A stretch of DNA of 64,000 nt. It comes from Actinokineospora sp. NBRC 105648 (GTDB taxonomy: Bacteria > Actinomycetota > Actinomycetes > Mycobacteriales > Pseudonocardiaceae). Below the pieces are notes generated by a model that searched no databases, had not been told where the DNA came from, and saw only the letters and a program-made list of their open reading frames with translations. A program made the position numbers and the translations under genes. The stretch lies in contig NZ_BSTR01000027.1 in NCBI RefSeq assembly GCF_030269645.1, positions 36,207 through 100,206 of the forward strand, in the 5' to 3' direction. Position 1 is the stretch's first letter; each line of letters begins with the position of its first letter. Positions 55,879-63,916 of this stretch are shown piece after piece.

Positions 55879-55947
55879 GGTTCAGTCCGACCCCCCGGGG
55901 CTGAACCCTTCGACGACCCCCGCCCCTCCCCCCTGGCGGGGGTCGTC
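55879..55947. other. Two tandem hairpins between the HAD and ssd genes
   Basis: GGTTCAG/CTGAACC (55879-55885, 55901-55907) and a perfect 13-bp pair (55912-55924, 55935-55947). They lie in the 429-base divergent spacer, after a TACAGT-like -10 near 55849. No ORF is supported here. They may be a leader structure of the ssd-tad mRNA, a terminator, or a small RNA. Confidence 0.45.
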
Positions 55948-56153
55948 CCATGTCCGGACAAGGCTGCCCCTTTCAGCTTGCCCTACGGCACCGACAATTC
56001 CGGCTCGACAGCCGCGCGAAAACGCCGTTCTGTCCACAGTCGTCCCAGCCGTACACAGTTTGACCAGCCCTCTTCCACCCGTTCCCACTTTCACCAGATC
56101 CTGGTCACAGCAACCACCGAGACCCCGTTCTCGACCCCCAGGAGCTGGTGACC

Positions 56154-57605
56154 ATGACCCGACCGACGGTGTGCCTGCGCGACGAGGCACTGCTCGACGA
56201 CGTCCTGCGGCTGTCCGCGGCGGCGGGCACCGAACCGCACCGCGCCGCCGACGTGACCGAGGTCCGCACCCGCTGGCACACGGCACCACTGGTCCTGCTG
56301 GACCACGAGTCCGCGCTGGCCTGCCTGGCCGCGGCCCTCCCCCGGCGTGCCGGGGTGGTCGTGGTGTCCACCGGCCCACCGCCCACCGCGTTGTGGGAGA
56401 CCGCGATCGCCCTGGGCGCCGAGCGGGTGCTGTCGCTGCCCGCCGACGAGACCTGGCTGGTCGGCGCCCTGGCCGACGCCACCGAGGCCCCGGCCGGCAC
56501 CGCGGGCCGGGTCATCGCCGTCCTCGGCGGGCGCGGTGGCGCGGGTGCGTCGGTGTTCGCCGCCGCGCTCGCGCTGTCCGCCCTGGACGAGGGCACCAGC
56601 ACCCTGCTGATCGACTGCGACCCGATGGGCGGCGGCCTGGACCTCGTCCTGGGCTTCGAGGACCAGCCCGGCCTGCGCTGGCCCGACCTGCGCCTGAAGG
56701 CGGGCCGGGTCCCGGTCTCGAGCCTGCACTCGTCGCTCCCCGGCCGCACCAAGGGAAGCGCGCACCTGACCCTGCTCTCCGGTGCCCGCGACGGCGACGG
56801 CCCGGCCCCCGACGCCGTTGCCGCCATCCTGGAAGCGGGCCGCCGCGCGGGCGAGACCGTCATCTGCGACATCCCCCGGTGTCCCGACCCGTCGTCGAAC
56901 ACCGCCCTGGACCGCGCCGACCTGACCGTCCTCGTCGTCCCCGCCGAGCTCCGCGCCACCGCCGCCACCAAGCGGGTCGCCGCCCACCTGGCCACCCGGG
57001 GGATCCGCCCCGCCCTGGTCGTTCGCACTGGATCTCCCACTCGCCTGCGCCCCCACGACATCGCCGCCGCCGTGGAGCTCCCGCTGCTCGCCACCTTCCG
57101 CCCCGACCCCGCTCTCCCCACCGCGTTGGACCAGGGCACCTTCCAGCTGCGCCCCCGGTCCCCACTGGCCAGGGCGGCCCACAAGGTCTTGCACGCCCCA
57201 ACCCCGACCCATGCCGCCCTCACCGGCTTCCCGGCCCAGGTCGGAGCTCAATCCGGCTTCCCGACCCAGATCCGCGCCGCTACCGAGGCCGCCCACTCGG
57301 CTCAACCCCTTGTCGCCGCTCCACTCCATTCGTCGACTCCAACCCACGACGAGACCACCAACCGCTCAGGTGTCACCCACCTCCCGCGGGTCGCTGCGAT
57401 TCCCATCGATGCCCCCACGTCCGGCCCGGCCACTGGTGTTCCATTCCGTTCTCCCGTAACGGTTCTGAGTGGCCCGAAGAGCCCGTCTCGGGCCGGCGCG
57501 CCCGGCCCGGGGGCCGCCGAAACCCCCGTCCGGCCCGGTACACCGGTCGCGTCGGAGTCGTCGCTGTCTTCTGGCCCGAGCCCCTCCCGGGCGCCGCCGC
57601 CCTGA
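56154..57605 (+). CDS. ssd: Septum-site-determining protein Ssd (CpaE/MinD-like)
   Basis: 483 residues from ATG 56154 (GGAG nine bases upstream; GTG 56148 is too close). A receiver-like N-terminal third is followed by a MinD/CpaE ATPase domain whose P-loop reads LGGRGGAGASVFAAALAL (about 123-140), where the signature Lys is absent. DCDPMGGGLDLVLG and CDIPRCPDP are the switch motifs. A Pro/Ser-rich tail of about 120 residues ends the protein. Known role of the family (Rv3660c): septum regulation and localisation of the Tad pilus machine. First gene of the tad operon. Confidence 0.85.
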   Translation: MTRPTVCLRDEALLDDVLRLSAAAGTEPHRAADVTEVRTRWHTAPLVLLDHESALACLAAALPRRAGVVVVSTGPPPTALWETAIALGAERVLSLPADETWLVGALADATEAPAGTAGRVIAVLGGRGGAGASVFAAALALSALDEGTSTLLIDCDPMGGGLDLVLGFEDQPGLRWPDLRLKAGRVPVSSLHSSLPGRTKGSAHLTLLSGARDGDGPAPDAVAAILEAGRRAGETVICDIPRCPDPSSNTALDRADLTVLVVPAELRATAATKRVAAHLATRGIRPALVVRTGSPTRLRPHDIAAAVELPLLATFRPDPALPTALDQGTFQLRPRSPLARAAHKVLHAPTPTHAALTGFPAQVGAQSGFPTQIRAATEAAHSAQPLVAAPLHSSTPTHDETTNRSGVTHLPRVAAIPIDAPTSGPATGVPFRSPVTVLSGPKSPSRAGAPGPGAAETPVRPGTPVASESSLSSGPSPSRAPPP

Positions 57606-57676
57606 TCGCGACCTCTCCGCAGGCGCATGCCGTGTCCAGTTCACTCCTCTTCGTACGCACACCCACAGGAACCGCC

Positions 57677-58825
57677 ATGACCACCGATCTCGTCGAACGC
57701 GTGCGCAAGCGCCTGGCGCGTGGCGATGTGGACATCAGTCCCGCTGTCGTCGCCAACGCCGTTCGTGAGGAGGCGGGCGGTGTCGTCGGGCACGCGGATG
57801 TGTTGTCCGCGTTGACCTTGCTCCGTCAGGAGTTCGTCGGTGTGGGGCCGCTCGACCCCCTGCTCCGCGATCCCGCGACCACTGACGTCCTGGTCACCGG
57901 CCCGCACCAGGTCTGGGTCGACGGCGCCGGGGGTCTGCGGCGCACCGAGGTCCGCTTCCCCGATGAAGGCGCCGTTCGCAGGCTCGCGCAACGCCTGGCC
58001 ATGTCGGCCGGGCGACGTCTCGACGACGCACAGCCCTATGTGGATGGTTGGCTACCCGCCGCCGACTCCCACGTGCGGCTGCATGCGGTACTCCCACCCA
58101 TCGCCGAGCACACCTGCTTGTCGCTCCGGATCTTGCGGCCCGCGGCGCACGGTCTCCAAGACCTGCGTGCGCTCGGCACGTTCGGCGACGAGGTGCACGA
58201 CCTGCTCTGCGCCATCGTCACCGCGCGACTCGCCTTCCTCGTCTCCGGCGGTACCGGAACGGGGAAGACGACCCTCCTCAGTGCCCTACTCGGGCAGGTT
58301 CCCCCTGGCGAGCGCATCGTCTGCGTGGAGGACGCGGGCGAGCTCATGCCGCACCACCCGCAGTTCGCCCGGCTCGTCGCCCGGCCGCCGAACATCGAGG
58401 GCGCGGGCGAGGTGACCTTGCGCGACCTCGTCCGCCAGGGACTGCGCATGCGCCCCGACCGCGTCGTCGTCGGTGAGGTGCGGGGTGCCGAGGTGATCGA
58501 GCTGCTGGCGGCCTTGAACACCGGGCACGACGGTGGCGCGGGCACCGTGCACGCCAACTCGCCCGCCGAGGTCCCCGCCCGACTCGAGGCCCTGGCGGCG
58601 GTGGGTGGGCTCGGCCGCGAGGCGTTGCACAGCCAACTCGCGGCGGCGGTCCACGTCGTGCTGCACATGCGGCGGCGCCCCGAGCGCAGGCTCACCCACA
58701 TCGGCCTGCTGGCCCGCACCGCGGACGGCGTGGTCGTTCGCCCGGTCTGGGCCGACGGCGAATGGGGTCCCGCGCGAGATCAACTGTCCGACCTGTTGGC
58801 AGACCGAGGAGTCGAGCCGTGTTGA
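57677..58825 (+). CDS. tadA: TadA/CpaF pilus assembly ATPase
   Basis: 382 residues from ATG 57677. The frame is open upstream for over 600 codons, but only this start matches the family. Walker A SGGTGTGKTTLL (about 188-199), Asp box VCVEDAGELMPHH, and Walker B/His boxes VVVGEVRGAEVIELL and GTVHANSPAEVP are intact. It powers Flp pilus extension or retraction at the inner membrane face. The stop overlaps the tadB start. Counterpart of Rv3659c. Confidence 0.92.
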   Translation: MTTDLVERVRKRLARGDVDISPAVVANAVREEAGGVVGHADVLSALTLLRQEFVGVGPLDPLLRDPATTDVLVTGPHQVWVDGAGGLRRTEVRFPDEGAVRRLAQRLAMSAGRRLDDAQPYVDGWLPAADSHVRLHAVLPPIAEHTCLSLRILRPAAHGLQDLRALGTFGDEVHDLLCAIVTARLAFLVSGGTGTGKTTLLSALLGQVPPGERIVCVEDAGELMPHHPQFARLVARPPNIEGAGEVTLRDLVRQGLRMRPDRVVVGEVRGAEVIELLAALNTGHDGGAGTVHANSPAEVPARLEALAAVGGLGREALHSQLAAAVHVVLHMRRRPERRLTHIGLLARTADGVVVRPVWADGEWGPARDQLSDLLADRGVEPC

Positions 58826-59592
58826 CCTCGCTGGCCGTGGCGGCGGCACTGATCATCTGGCCGCCCGCGGTCACCACCAAGAGACTGCTCCGGACACGAG
58901 CGCGCCCCCGTCTCCGGTGGCGGCCGCAGGCACCGCCAGTGCTCGTGGTCGCCGGGATCGCCGGTGTCGCAGGCTGGTTGACCATCGGCGCCGGTGGAGC
59001 GGTGGCGGGTGCGCTGGCCGGAGCCACGTTGTGCCTGCGCCATCGATCTCGGTACGGACTGCGCGACGCGCTCGCCTCGATGGCCAACCTGGCCGAGGCA
59101 CTGCGTTCCCTGGTCGCAGAACTGGCCGCAGGGTCACATCCGGTCGACGCCGCCGAGCGCGTTGCCGCCGACGCGGACCCGACCAGCGGTCGGCTGTTGC
59201 GCTCCATCGCCTCGGCCGTCCGGCTGGGTGGGGAGCCCGAGATCACCTCCACCGGCACCGCCGGCCGACAGCTGGTGAAGGCCTGGCGGTTGGCCACCCG
59301 GCACGGCCTGCCACTCGCTGATGTCCTCGACGCGGTCAGTCGAGACCTGGACCAACGAGTGCGCTTCGGCAGGCAGGTCCAGGCCCGGATGGCCGGGCCC
59401 AGGGCGAGCGGAGCCGTACTCGCAGCCATGCCGGTGCTGGGTGTCGCGCTGGGCGAGGCCATGGGCGCCCGACCGCTGTCGACCTTGGCGGGCACACCGG
59501 CGGGCCAAGTCCTGCTGGCGGCGGGAGTCACGCTCATCTGCGCTGGAGTCGTCTGGACAGCCCGTCTCACCGATCGGGCGGTACCGCGATGA
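58819..59592 (+). CDS. tadB: TadB-like pilus membrane protein
   Basis: 257 residues from GTG 58819, overlapping tadA by seven bases. Membrane spans at the N-terminus (about 3-15 and 47-72) and C-terminus (about 205-250) flank a cytoplasmic T2SSF domain (about 85-190; ...LVAELAAGSHPVDAAERV). Forms the inner-membrane platform with TadC. The stop overlaps the next frame's ATG (ATGA). Counterpart of Rv3658c. Confidence 0.85.
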   Translation: MLTSLAVAAALIIWPPAVTTKRLLRTRARPRLRWRPQAPPVLVVAGIAGVAGWLTIGAGGAVAGALAGATLCLRHRSRYGLRDALASMANLAEALRSLVAELAAGSHPVDAAERVAADADPTSGRLLRSIASAVRLGGEPEITSTGTAGRQLVKAWRLATRHGLPLADVLDAVSRDLDQRVRFGRQVQARMAGPRASGAVLAAMPVLGVALGEAMGARPLSTLAGTPAGQVLLAAGVTLICAGVVWTARLTDRAVPR

Positions 59593-60197
59593 CAACCCTG
59601 GCCCGCATCGCTCGCACGCCCGATCGCCCCGTGCGTTCGGAATGGCCGCCGATCGCCGATGGGGTGCGACCAACTCACTGGCCAACGCGGCACGGAACTG
59701 CGGCATGTCCGTCGTGGACACGTGAGTCAGCGGTGCCCCGCGTTCTGACCAGAAGGCCACCAGCAACCCCGGTCCATCGGAAGCCGCTACCGCGGGCCAT
59801 GTCCCTCGCTACCGCGACGGCGGCTACCGCTACCACCCTTGCAAAAGGTGTTGTCGCGGTCATGACTGCGACAGCTGCCGACGTGATGACCGCCACCTCC
59901 ACCGTGACTCTCGATCCGGAGTGCGAGCAGATGACGGCCTCGACTAGCAGCCGATCGGCGGTGATCGAGTCGATGGGGAATCCGCGGCAGCGGTCACGAC
60001 TGCTGCCGCGGCGTCGCCGGCAGGTTCCAATTTGTCCACAGTGGACAACGGCTCGGCGTGGGACTCGACGTCGGGCGGTGTCACCTCGGCGGAGTCGAGT
60101 GTGTGGGCTCTGTGGTTTCGCCGTGCGGGGTTGGCCGCCGTGGGGTGGTTGTCGGGATGGACCCGTGGCAGTCGCACATCCGGAGGTGTCGTCATGA
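59589..60197 (+). CDS. Bridging ORF between tadB and tadC
   Basis: 202 codons, open from an ATGA overlap with tadB (59589-59592) to an ATGA overlap with tadC (60194-60197). The product is rich in Arg, Thr, Pro and Ala (for example RVLTRRPPATPVHRKPLP, then a Thr/Ala stretch), with no domain. In mycobacteria and most relatives, tadB and tadC are adjacent, so about 600 bases have been added here. Exact coupling at both ends suggests translation. The composition suggests a poorly folded product or a relic. Confidence 0.4.
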   Translation: MTTLARIARTPDRPVRSEWPPIADGVRPTHWPTRHGTAACPSWTRESAVPRVLTRRPPATPVHRKPLPRAMSLATATAATATTLAKGVVAVMTATAADVMTATSTVTLDPECEQMTASTSSRSAVIESMGNPRQRSRLLPRRRRQVPICPQWTTARRGTRRRAVSPRRSRVCGLCGFAVRGWPPWGGCRDGPVAVAHPEVSS

Positions 60198-60877
60198 CCT
60201 TGCCGCTCCTCCTGACTGCACTTGCTGTCTTGCTCGCTGTGCCGCATCCCCGCGGTCTTCCGCGCTTGGCGGTCAAGACGCCCACCGAGTGGCGGCCTGG
60301 TAGGGGCTTGCCCGCTGTGGTTGGCATTGCTGTCGGGGTGTTCGTCGGGATGGTCGGCGGCGTGACCGCGGGTGTCTTGATCGGTGTCGGCTGTTGGTGG
60401 GCTGCCGACCGGGGGGTCCGGCCTCGTCGGCCGGTGGTCGACGAGTCGGTGCTCGCGGCGACCTGGGACCTGCTCGCGGCCTGCCTTCGGTCTGGCATGC
60501 CGGTGCCCGACGCCATCCGGGTGGTGGTCGCGGACCTGCCCGGTCGGGCGGGATCGGTGTTGCGGGATGTCGCCGATCAACTCGCGCTCGGTGGTGACCC
60601 GGTGCAGGCCTGGGCCGGTGCCCTCGACTGCCCGGAGACCGCCGAGTTGGCCAGGGGAGCGCGGCGGTCGGCGTGGTCCGGTGCGGCGTTGGCGGCCGTG
60701 GCCAACGGGCTCGCGGCGACGGTGCGCGACCAAGCGGTCGACCGTGCCGAGGCGCGGGCGCAGCGCGTGGCCGTGCTGGTCACCGCGCCGCTGGGGCTGT
60801 GCTTCCTGCCCGCGTTCCTGTGCCTTGGGGTTGTTCCTGTCCTCATCGGCACGGCCGCTCAGTCGTTCCACCCTTGA
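60194..60877 (+). CDS. tadC: TadC-like pilus membrane protein
   Basis: 227 residues from ATG 60194, with GGAGG upstream. N-terminal spans (about 3-15, 35-62), the T2SSF core (VLAATWDLLAACLRSGMPVPDAIR, quoted here as LLAACLRSGMPVPDAIR) and C-terminal spans (about 195-220) match TadC proteins. It pairs with TadB to form the platform moved by TadA. Counterpart of Rv3657c. No ribosome-binding gap to the pilin genes: they follow after 70 bases. Confidence 0.85.
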   Translation: MTLPLLLTALAVLLAVPHPRGLPRLAVKTPTEWRPGRGLPAVVGIAVGVFVGMVGGVTAGVLIGVGCWWAADRGVRPRRPVVDESVLAATWDLLAACLRSGMPVPDAIRVVVADLPGRAGSVLRDVADQLALGGDPVQAWAGALDCPETAELARGARRSAWSGAALAAVANGLAATVRDQAVDRAEARAQRVAVLVTAPLGLCFLPAFLCLGVVPVLIGTAAQSFHP

Positions 60878-60949
60878 CCGGCGCCACAACAATCCACACC
60901 AGAAACTCCACATTGGACAGTCATGCAGATTCGCAGATCGGAGGTCACC

Positions 60950-61117
60950 GTGTTCTCTCGACTCGACTTCGGCGACGACTCGGGTACGAGCACCGTCGAG
61001 TACGCACTGCTCTTCATCGTCGCCGCCGCCCTGACCGGCATCTTGCTGGCGATCGTGAACAGCTCGGCGGTCAGCGACGCGCTGTCCGCGCTCATCGAAC
61101 GAGCGCTGTCCCCGTGA
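60950..61117 (+). CDS. Flp-pilin-like DUF4244 protein
   Basis: 55 residues from GTG 60950, with GGAGG five bases upstream; ATG 60923 is an alternative that adds nine residues. The short leader ends in DDSGTSTVEYALLFIV, the class IV prepilin pattern (Gly, then Glu at +5, then a hydrophobic helix). This is probably the major pilin subunit of the Tad system, processed by a prepilin peptidase not seen here. Counterpart of Rv3656c. Confidence 0.83.
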   Translation: MFSRLDFGDDSGTSTVEYALLFIVAAALTGILLAIVNSSAVSDALSALIERALSP

Positions 61118-61455
61118 CCGCGCGGGACCGGGGTGCGGTCGCCGTCGAGGCCGCCGCGGCCATCGGGGCGCTGACGCTCGTCTTCGGGCTCGCGGTGGCC
61201 GGGTTGTCCGCCGTGGCCGACCAGGTGCGCTGCCTCGACGCAGCGCGCGAAGCCGCGCGGCTCGTCGCGCGCGGCGAGACCGAGCGCGGGCGGGCGCTGG
61301 CCGCGTTGATCGCCCCGAGCGGAGCAGCGATCGACATCCACGCCGACGGCGACACGGTGTCCGTCGTGGTCAGCGCCGACGGTGGGCTGCTGCCCGGGGT
61401 TCGCCCGCGCGGCGACGCCCACGCGGTGGTCGAGCCGGGGAGCGCCGATGGCTGA
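61114..61455 (+). CDS. tadE: TadE-like minor pilin
   Basis: 113 residues from GTG 61114 (GTGA overlap with the pilin gene). DRGAVAVEAAAAIGALTLVFGL is the TadE N-terminus: a short lead, Glu, then a long hydrophobic helix (quoted as DRGAVAVEAAAAIGALTL). A small extracytoplasmic domain follows. Counterpart of Rv3655c. Its end overlaps the next gene by eight bases. Confidence 0.85.
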   Translation: MTARDRGAVAVEAAAAIGALTLVFGLAVAGLSAVADQVRCLDAAREAARLVARGETERGRALAALIAPSGAAIDIHADGDTVSVVVSADGGLLPGVRPRGDAHAVVEPGSADG

Positions 61456-61828
61456 GACCCGGGCGGACGGAGGTTTCGCCTCGGTGTGGACGGCGGGAGT
61501 CATGGCCGCACTGCTCTGCGTCGTCCTGCTCGTCGCGGCCCTCGGGTCGGCGACGGTGGCTCGGCACCGGGCGGAGTCCGCGGCCGATCTCGGCGCGCTC
61601 GCCGCCGCGGCGAGCGCGGTGTCCGGACAGGAACGGGCCTGTGCCAAGGCGCGGTGGGTGGCACAGCGGATGGGTGCCGAGCTCGCGCTGTGCCGACTGG
61701 ACGGTTGGGTGGCGACGGTCCGGGTGTCGGTGCGTCCGGCGGCGACAGTCCCGCTGTCCGGGCGGGCGTGGTCCCAGGCTCGGGCCGGACCGGTTGTCGG
61801 CGGTTCAACGGTCGGCCCCATACGGTGA
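61448..61828 (+). CDS. Rv3654c-like TadE/TadG secretion-helicase-type pseudopilin
   Basis: 126 residues from ATG 61448. A Gly-Phe-Ala-Ser-Val-Trp lead and one hydrophobic helix (about 13-36) are followed by the ARHRAESAADLGALAAAAS motif of the Rv3654c/TadG-like family and a pair of Cys (about 65 and 80) that may form a disulfide. Last gene of the tad operon; role inferred as accessory pilin. Confidence 0.83.
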   Translation: MAETRADGGFASVWTAGVMAALLCVVLLVAALGSATVARHRAESAADLGALAAAASAVSGQERACAKARWVAQRMGAELALCRLDGWVATVRVSVRPAATVPLSGRAWSQARAGPVVGGSTVGPIR

Positions 61829-61937
61829 ACGGCAGGGGTGGACCGGCTGTCCGACACCGGACATATGGCGGGTTACGGACGGTGTCATCCGGTGTTCACG
61901 CTGGTAGAGGTCCCGGAACGGGGTTCGCGACGGCCAG

Positions 61938-62021
61938 TGACCGGCTACCCGGCGCTACCCGACGGGGTGATCGATTCGACAGCGGTGACCGGTTCACCCC
62001 GCCGTTCGGATGACCGGTCAT
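61938..62021. promoter_or_regulatory. Cluster of TGACCGG-centred dyads
   Basis: TGACCGG occurs at 61938-61944, in GGTGA-CCGGT-TCACC (61984-61998) and in the perfect palindrome ATGACCGGTCAT (62010-62021). The 309-base spacer before the primase-domain gene holds no ORF I can support. The dyads look like operators. Confidence 0.35.
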
Positions 62022-62137
62022 TTACCTCGCCAGACCGACCAGTGGTCGACAGCGGGTTACCCACGACACACCACATGCCGTTGAGTCATGTGCAGGGCGC
62101 CGAACCCGACGCCCACACTGAGGAGGCCTTGCCCGAG

Positions 62138-62761
62138 ATGTTGGAAACCGAGAGGTCGGACAGCTGGCGCCGAGCGTTCCGGGTCGAGCTCCGGGCCGAG
62201 GCGATCGGTCTGGCGTTCCGCGGCTGGCCGGTGCTCCCGGGCACCTACCCGGTGGCGGGCCACTGGGCCGGGCGCGAGGGCGTCGAGGACACCGGCCCGG
62301 TTCCCGTGCACGCCGACTGGCGCGAGCGGGTCGGCACCCGGCCGGAGCAGGTGGCCACCTGGTGGACCGGCCACCCGTACAGCCTCCTGCTGGCCACCGG
62401 TTTCGGGTACGACGCGATCGAGGTCGGCGACGGCCTGGGTCGCGCGGCGGCTCGGGTGCTGCGCTCGATCGGGCTGCCGGTGCCGATCATCGCGACCCCG
62501 GACAGCCGGTGGTTCTTCCTGACCCGGTCGGACGAGCCGCTGGCCACCGCTCTGGCCGCTGACGCCGACATCACCCTGCACGGCGCGGGCGACTGGATCA
62601 CCTTGCCCCCCAGCCCGTTCCAGCACGGCGTCGTCCACTGGCGAGTCAAGCCCGAGGTGTGCGGGTGGCAGATCCCGTCCTCCCGGGTCGTCCAGGACGC
62701 CCTGCTCGACGCGATGGCCGAGTCGACGACCACCACGCCGATCCACCTCGTCGGCGCGTAG
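62138..62761 (+). CDS. Bifunctional DNA primase/polymerase-domain protein
   Basis: 207 residues from ATG 62138 (AGGAGG is 12 bases upstream; TTG 62129 is possible). It has the N-terminal Prim-Pol type layout: WPVLPGTYPV (about 27-36), a DWRERVGTRPEQVATWW segment and SLLLATGFGYDAIEV, where the family has its G-x-x-S-G...D region. No helicase domain follows, so it is a stand-alone protein as seen in many actinomycetes. Exact function unknown. Confidence 0.75.
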   Translation: MLETERSDSWRRAFRVELRAEAIGLAFRGWPVLPGTYPVAGHWAGREGVEDTGPVPVHADWRERVGTRPEQVATWWTGHPYSLLLATGFGYDAIEVGDGLGRAAARVLRSIGLPVPIIATPDSRWFFLTRSDEPLATALAADADITLHGAGDWITLPPSPFQHGVVHWRVKPEVCGWQIPSSRVVQDALLDAMAESTTTTPIHLVGA

Positions 62762-62834
62762 TACCCCGCGGTTCGGAGTTGACGAAGTGCCCGCTTGACC
62801 CTGTTCTCGCACGACGCAGTCCCCGATTGACGCG

Positions 62835-62882
62835 GTACCAACTGATCCACGCACCAACTGATCCACGTACAACCTGATCCAC
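62835..62882. repeat. Three tandem 16-base repeats
   Basis: Units at 62835-62850, 62851-62866 and 62867-62882 share the pattern G(T/C)AC-AAC-TGATCCAC with one or two changes. They lie directly after the primase-domain gene. Confidence 0.7.
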
Positions 62883-63498
62883 TGACCAAGCTCCACCGAC
62901 CAACCCGTGGTCGACGAGCCACCGCCGCCCGGTGAGCTCGACCGATCACACACCGCCGGTCCGACCGAGCGACACCGACCTCCCGCCCCAGGTGTCGCCC
63001 GGAGGACAGGCAGCCAGCCGAGTTCGCTGGAGGCTCCGGTCTCCCGCACCACGCACGGAAACCAGGGACATGCGGCCTGGCCGCAGTCGACAACCCGCCC
63101 CGGGACGACCCCCTGCCCGGCACCGACCGCCTCCCGGTGCCGACCAACCGCAGGTCGAGGAACTCCCCGTCGACACGTCCCCCGACACATTCCGTGCCGG
63201 TAGCGGTAGCAGCTGGAGCCGCGAGCTTGGCGGCGTACAGCGCGCCGGGATGCGCGCCGGTCCTCGACCGGCGCCCCCGGCGCGCTGGTGCGTTCTGGGC
63301 TTGCCGTGGCTGGCCTTCTCGCTTGCTGGTACCGATGCCTTGTCGCGTTGCTAGCGTTTGGTTTGCGGTCCGTCTGCGTGCGTGGCTCGGCCCGGTGCTT
63401 GGTCGCGTTGTGGCTCGATGGGGTGGACCCGGTTTGAGGTTGTCCCCGATGACCGGACACCGGATTTCGTGCCACGAGAGTGAGTCGTTGACGATGGT
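62883..63498. other. Spacer with no supported gene
   Basis: Only overlapping open frames without ribosome binding sites or domains. The end borders the IS fragments. Confidence 0.5.
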
Positions 63499-63755
63499 CT
63501 ATGCGGGTTTCGTGCGGGGTGCGTAGTCGAGTGTCGAATATAGACGGTTGTAGTTGTAGTAGCCGTGGTATGCGAGGACGTCGCGTCGGGTGTCGTCGTG
63601 GGTGTCCCAGACGGTGGTGCCGATTTCGGTTTTGAGGGTGGCGAAGAACGATTCCGCGACCGCGTTGTCGAAGCACGACTCGGTCCGTCCCACCGACGGT
63701 CGGACGCGGTGACCGGCGAGCGCGGGGCGGAGCAGCCTTGAGGTGTATTGGGCGA
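63499..63755 (-). pseudogene. IS3-family transposase C-terminal fragment
   Basis: From about QYTSRLL to the stop TAG at 63499. It shows the last part of the DDE/rve domain: SCFDNAVAESFFATLKTE with the catalytic Glu region, then YYNYNRLYSTLDYAPRTKPA. About 85 of an expected 280 residues remain. Its 5' end is replaced by the IS30 fragment. Confidence 0.8.
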
Positions 63756-63757
63756 GT

Positions 63758-63874
63758 TCAACTGGTCGATGCAACACCGGTTTGTTGAAGCGAGCGTAGT
63801 TGCTCCTCGAAGACTTCGGCAGGTGTCTTCCACCCGAGGACCTTTCGTGGCCGGTTGTTTAGCGCGTGAGCGAC
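63758..63874 (-). pseudogene. IS30-family transposase C-terminal fragment
   Basis: VAHALNNRPRKVLGWKTPAE... to the TGA at 63758 matches the final 40 residues of IS30 transposases. Nothing upstream of it belongs to IS30. Confidence 0.8.
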
Positions 63875-63916
63875 GGGACTGCCCCGGGTTCGGTTGACAC
63901 TCGGGGTTGATGGTTC

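Noticed and set aside
55790..57676. Upstream extension of the tadA frame by over 600 codons
   Set aside because: It overlaps the whole ssd gene in another frame and is Pro/Arg-rich. The tadA family begins near ATG 57677.
59675..60913. Minus-strand frame of 412 codons across tadC
   Set aside because: Shadow of tadC and of the bridging frame; no domain. A tail near 59700-59766 looked protein-like but matched no family.
62835..62882. CRISPR array
   Set aside because: Units are directly adjacent without spacers, number only three, and no cas gene is present. No other CRISPR-like pattern was seen in the window.
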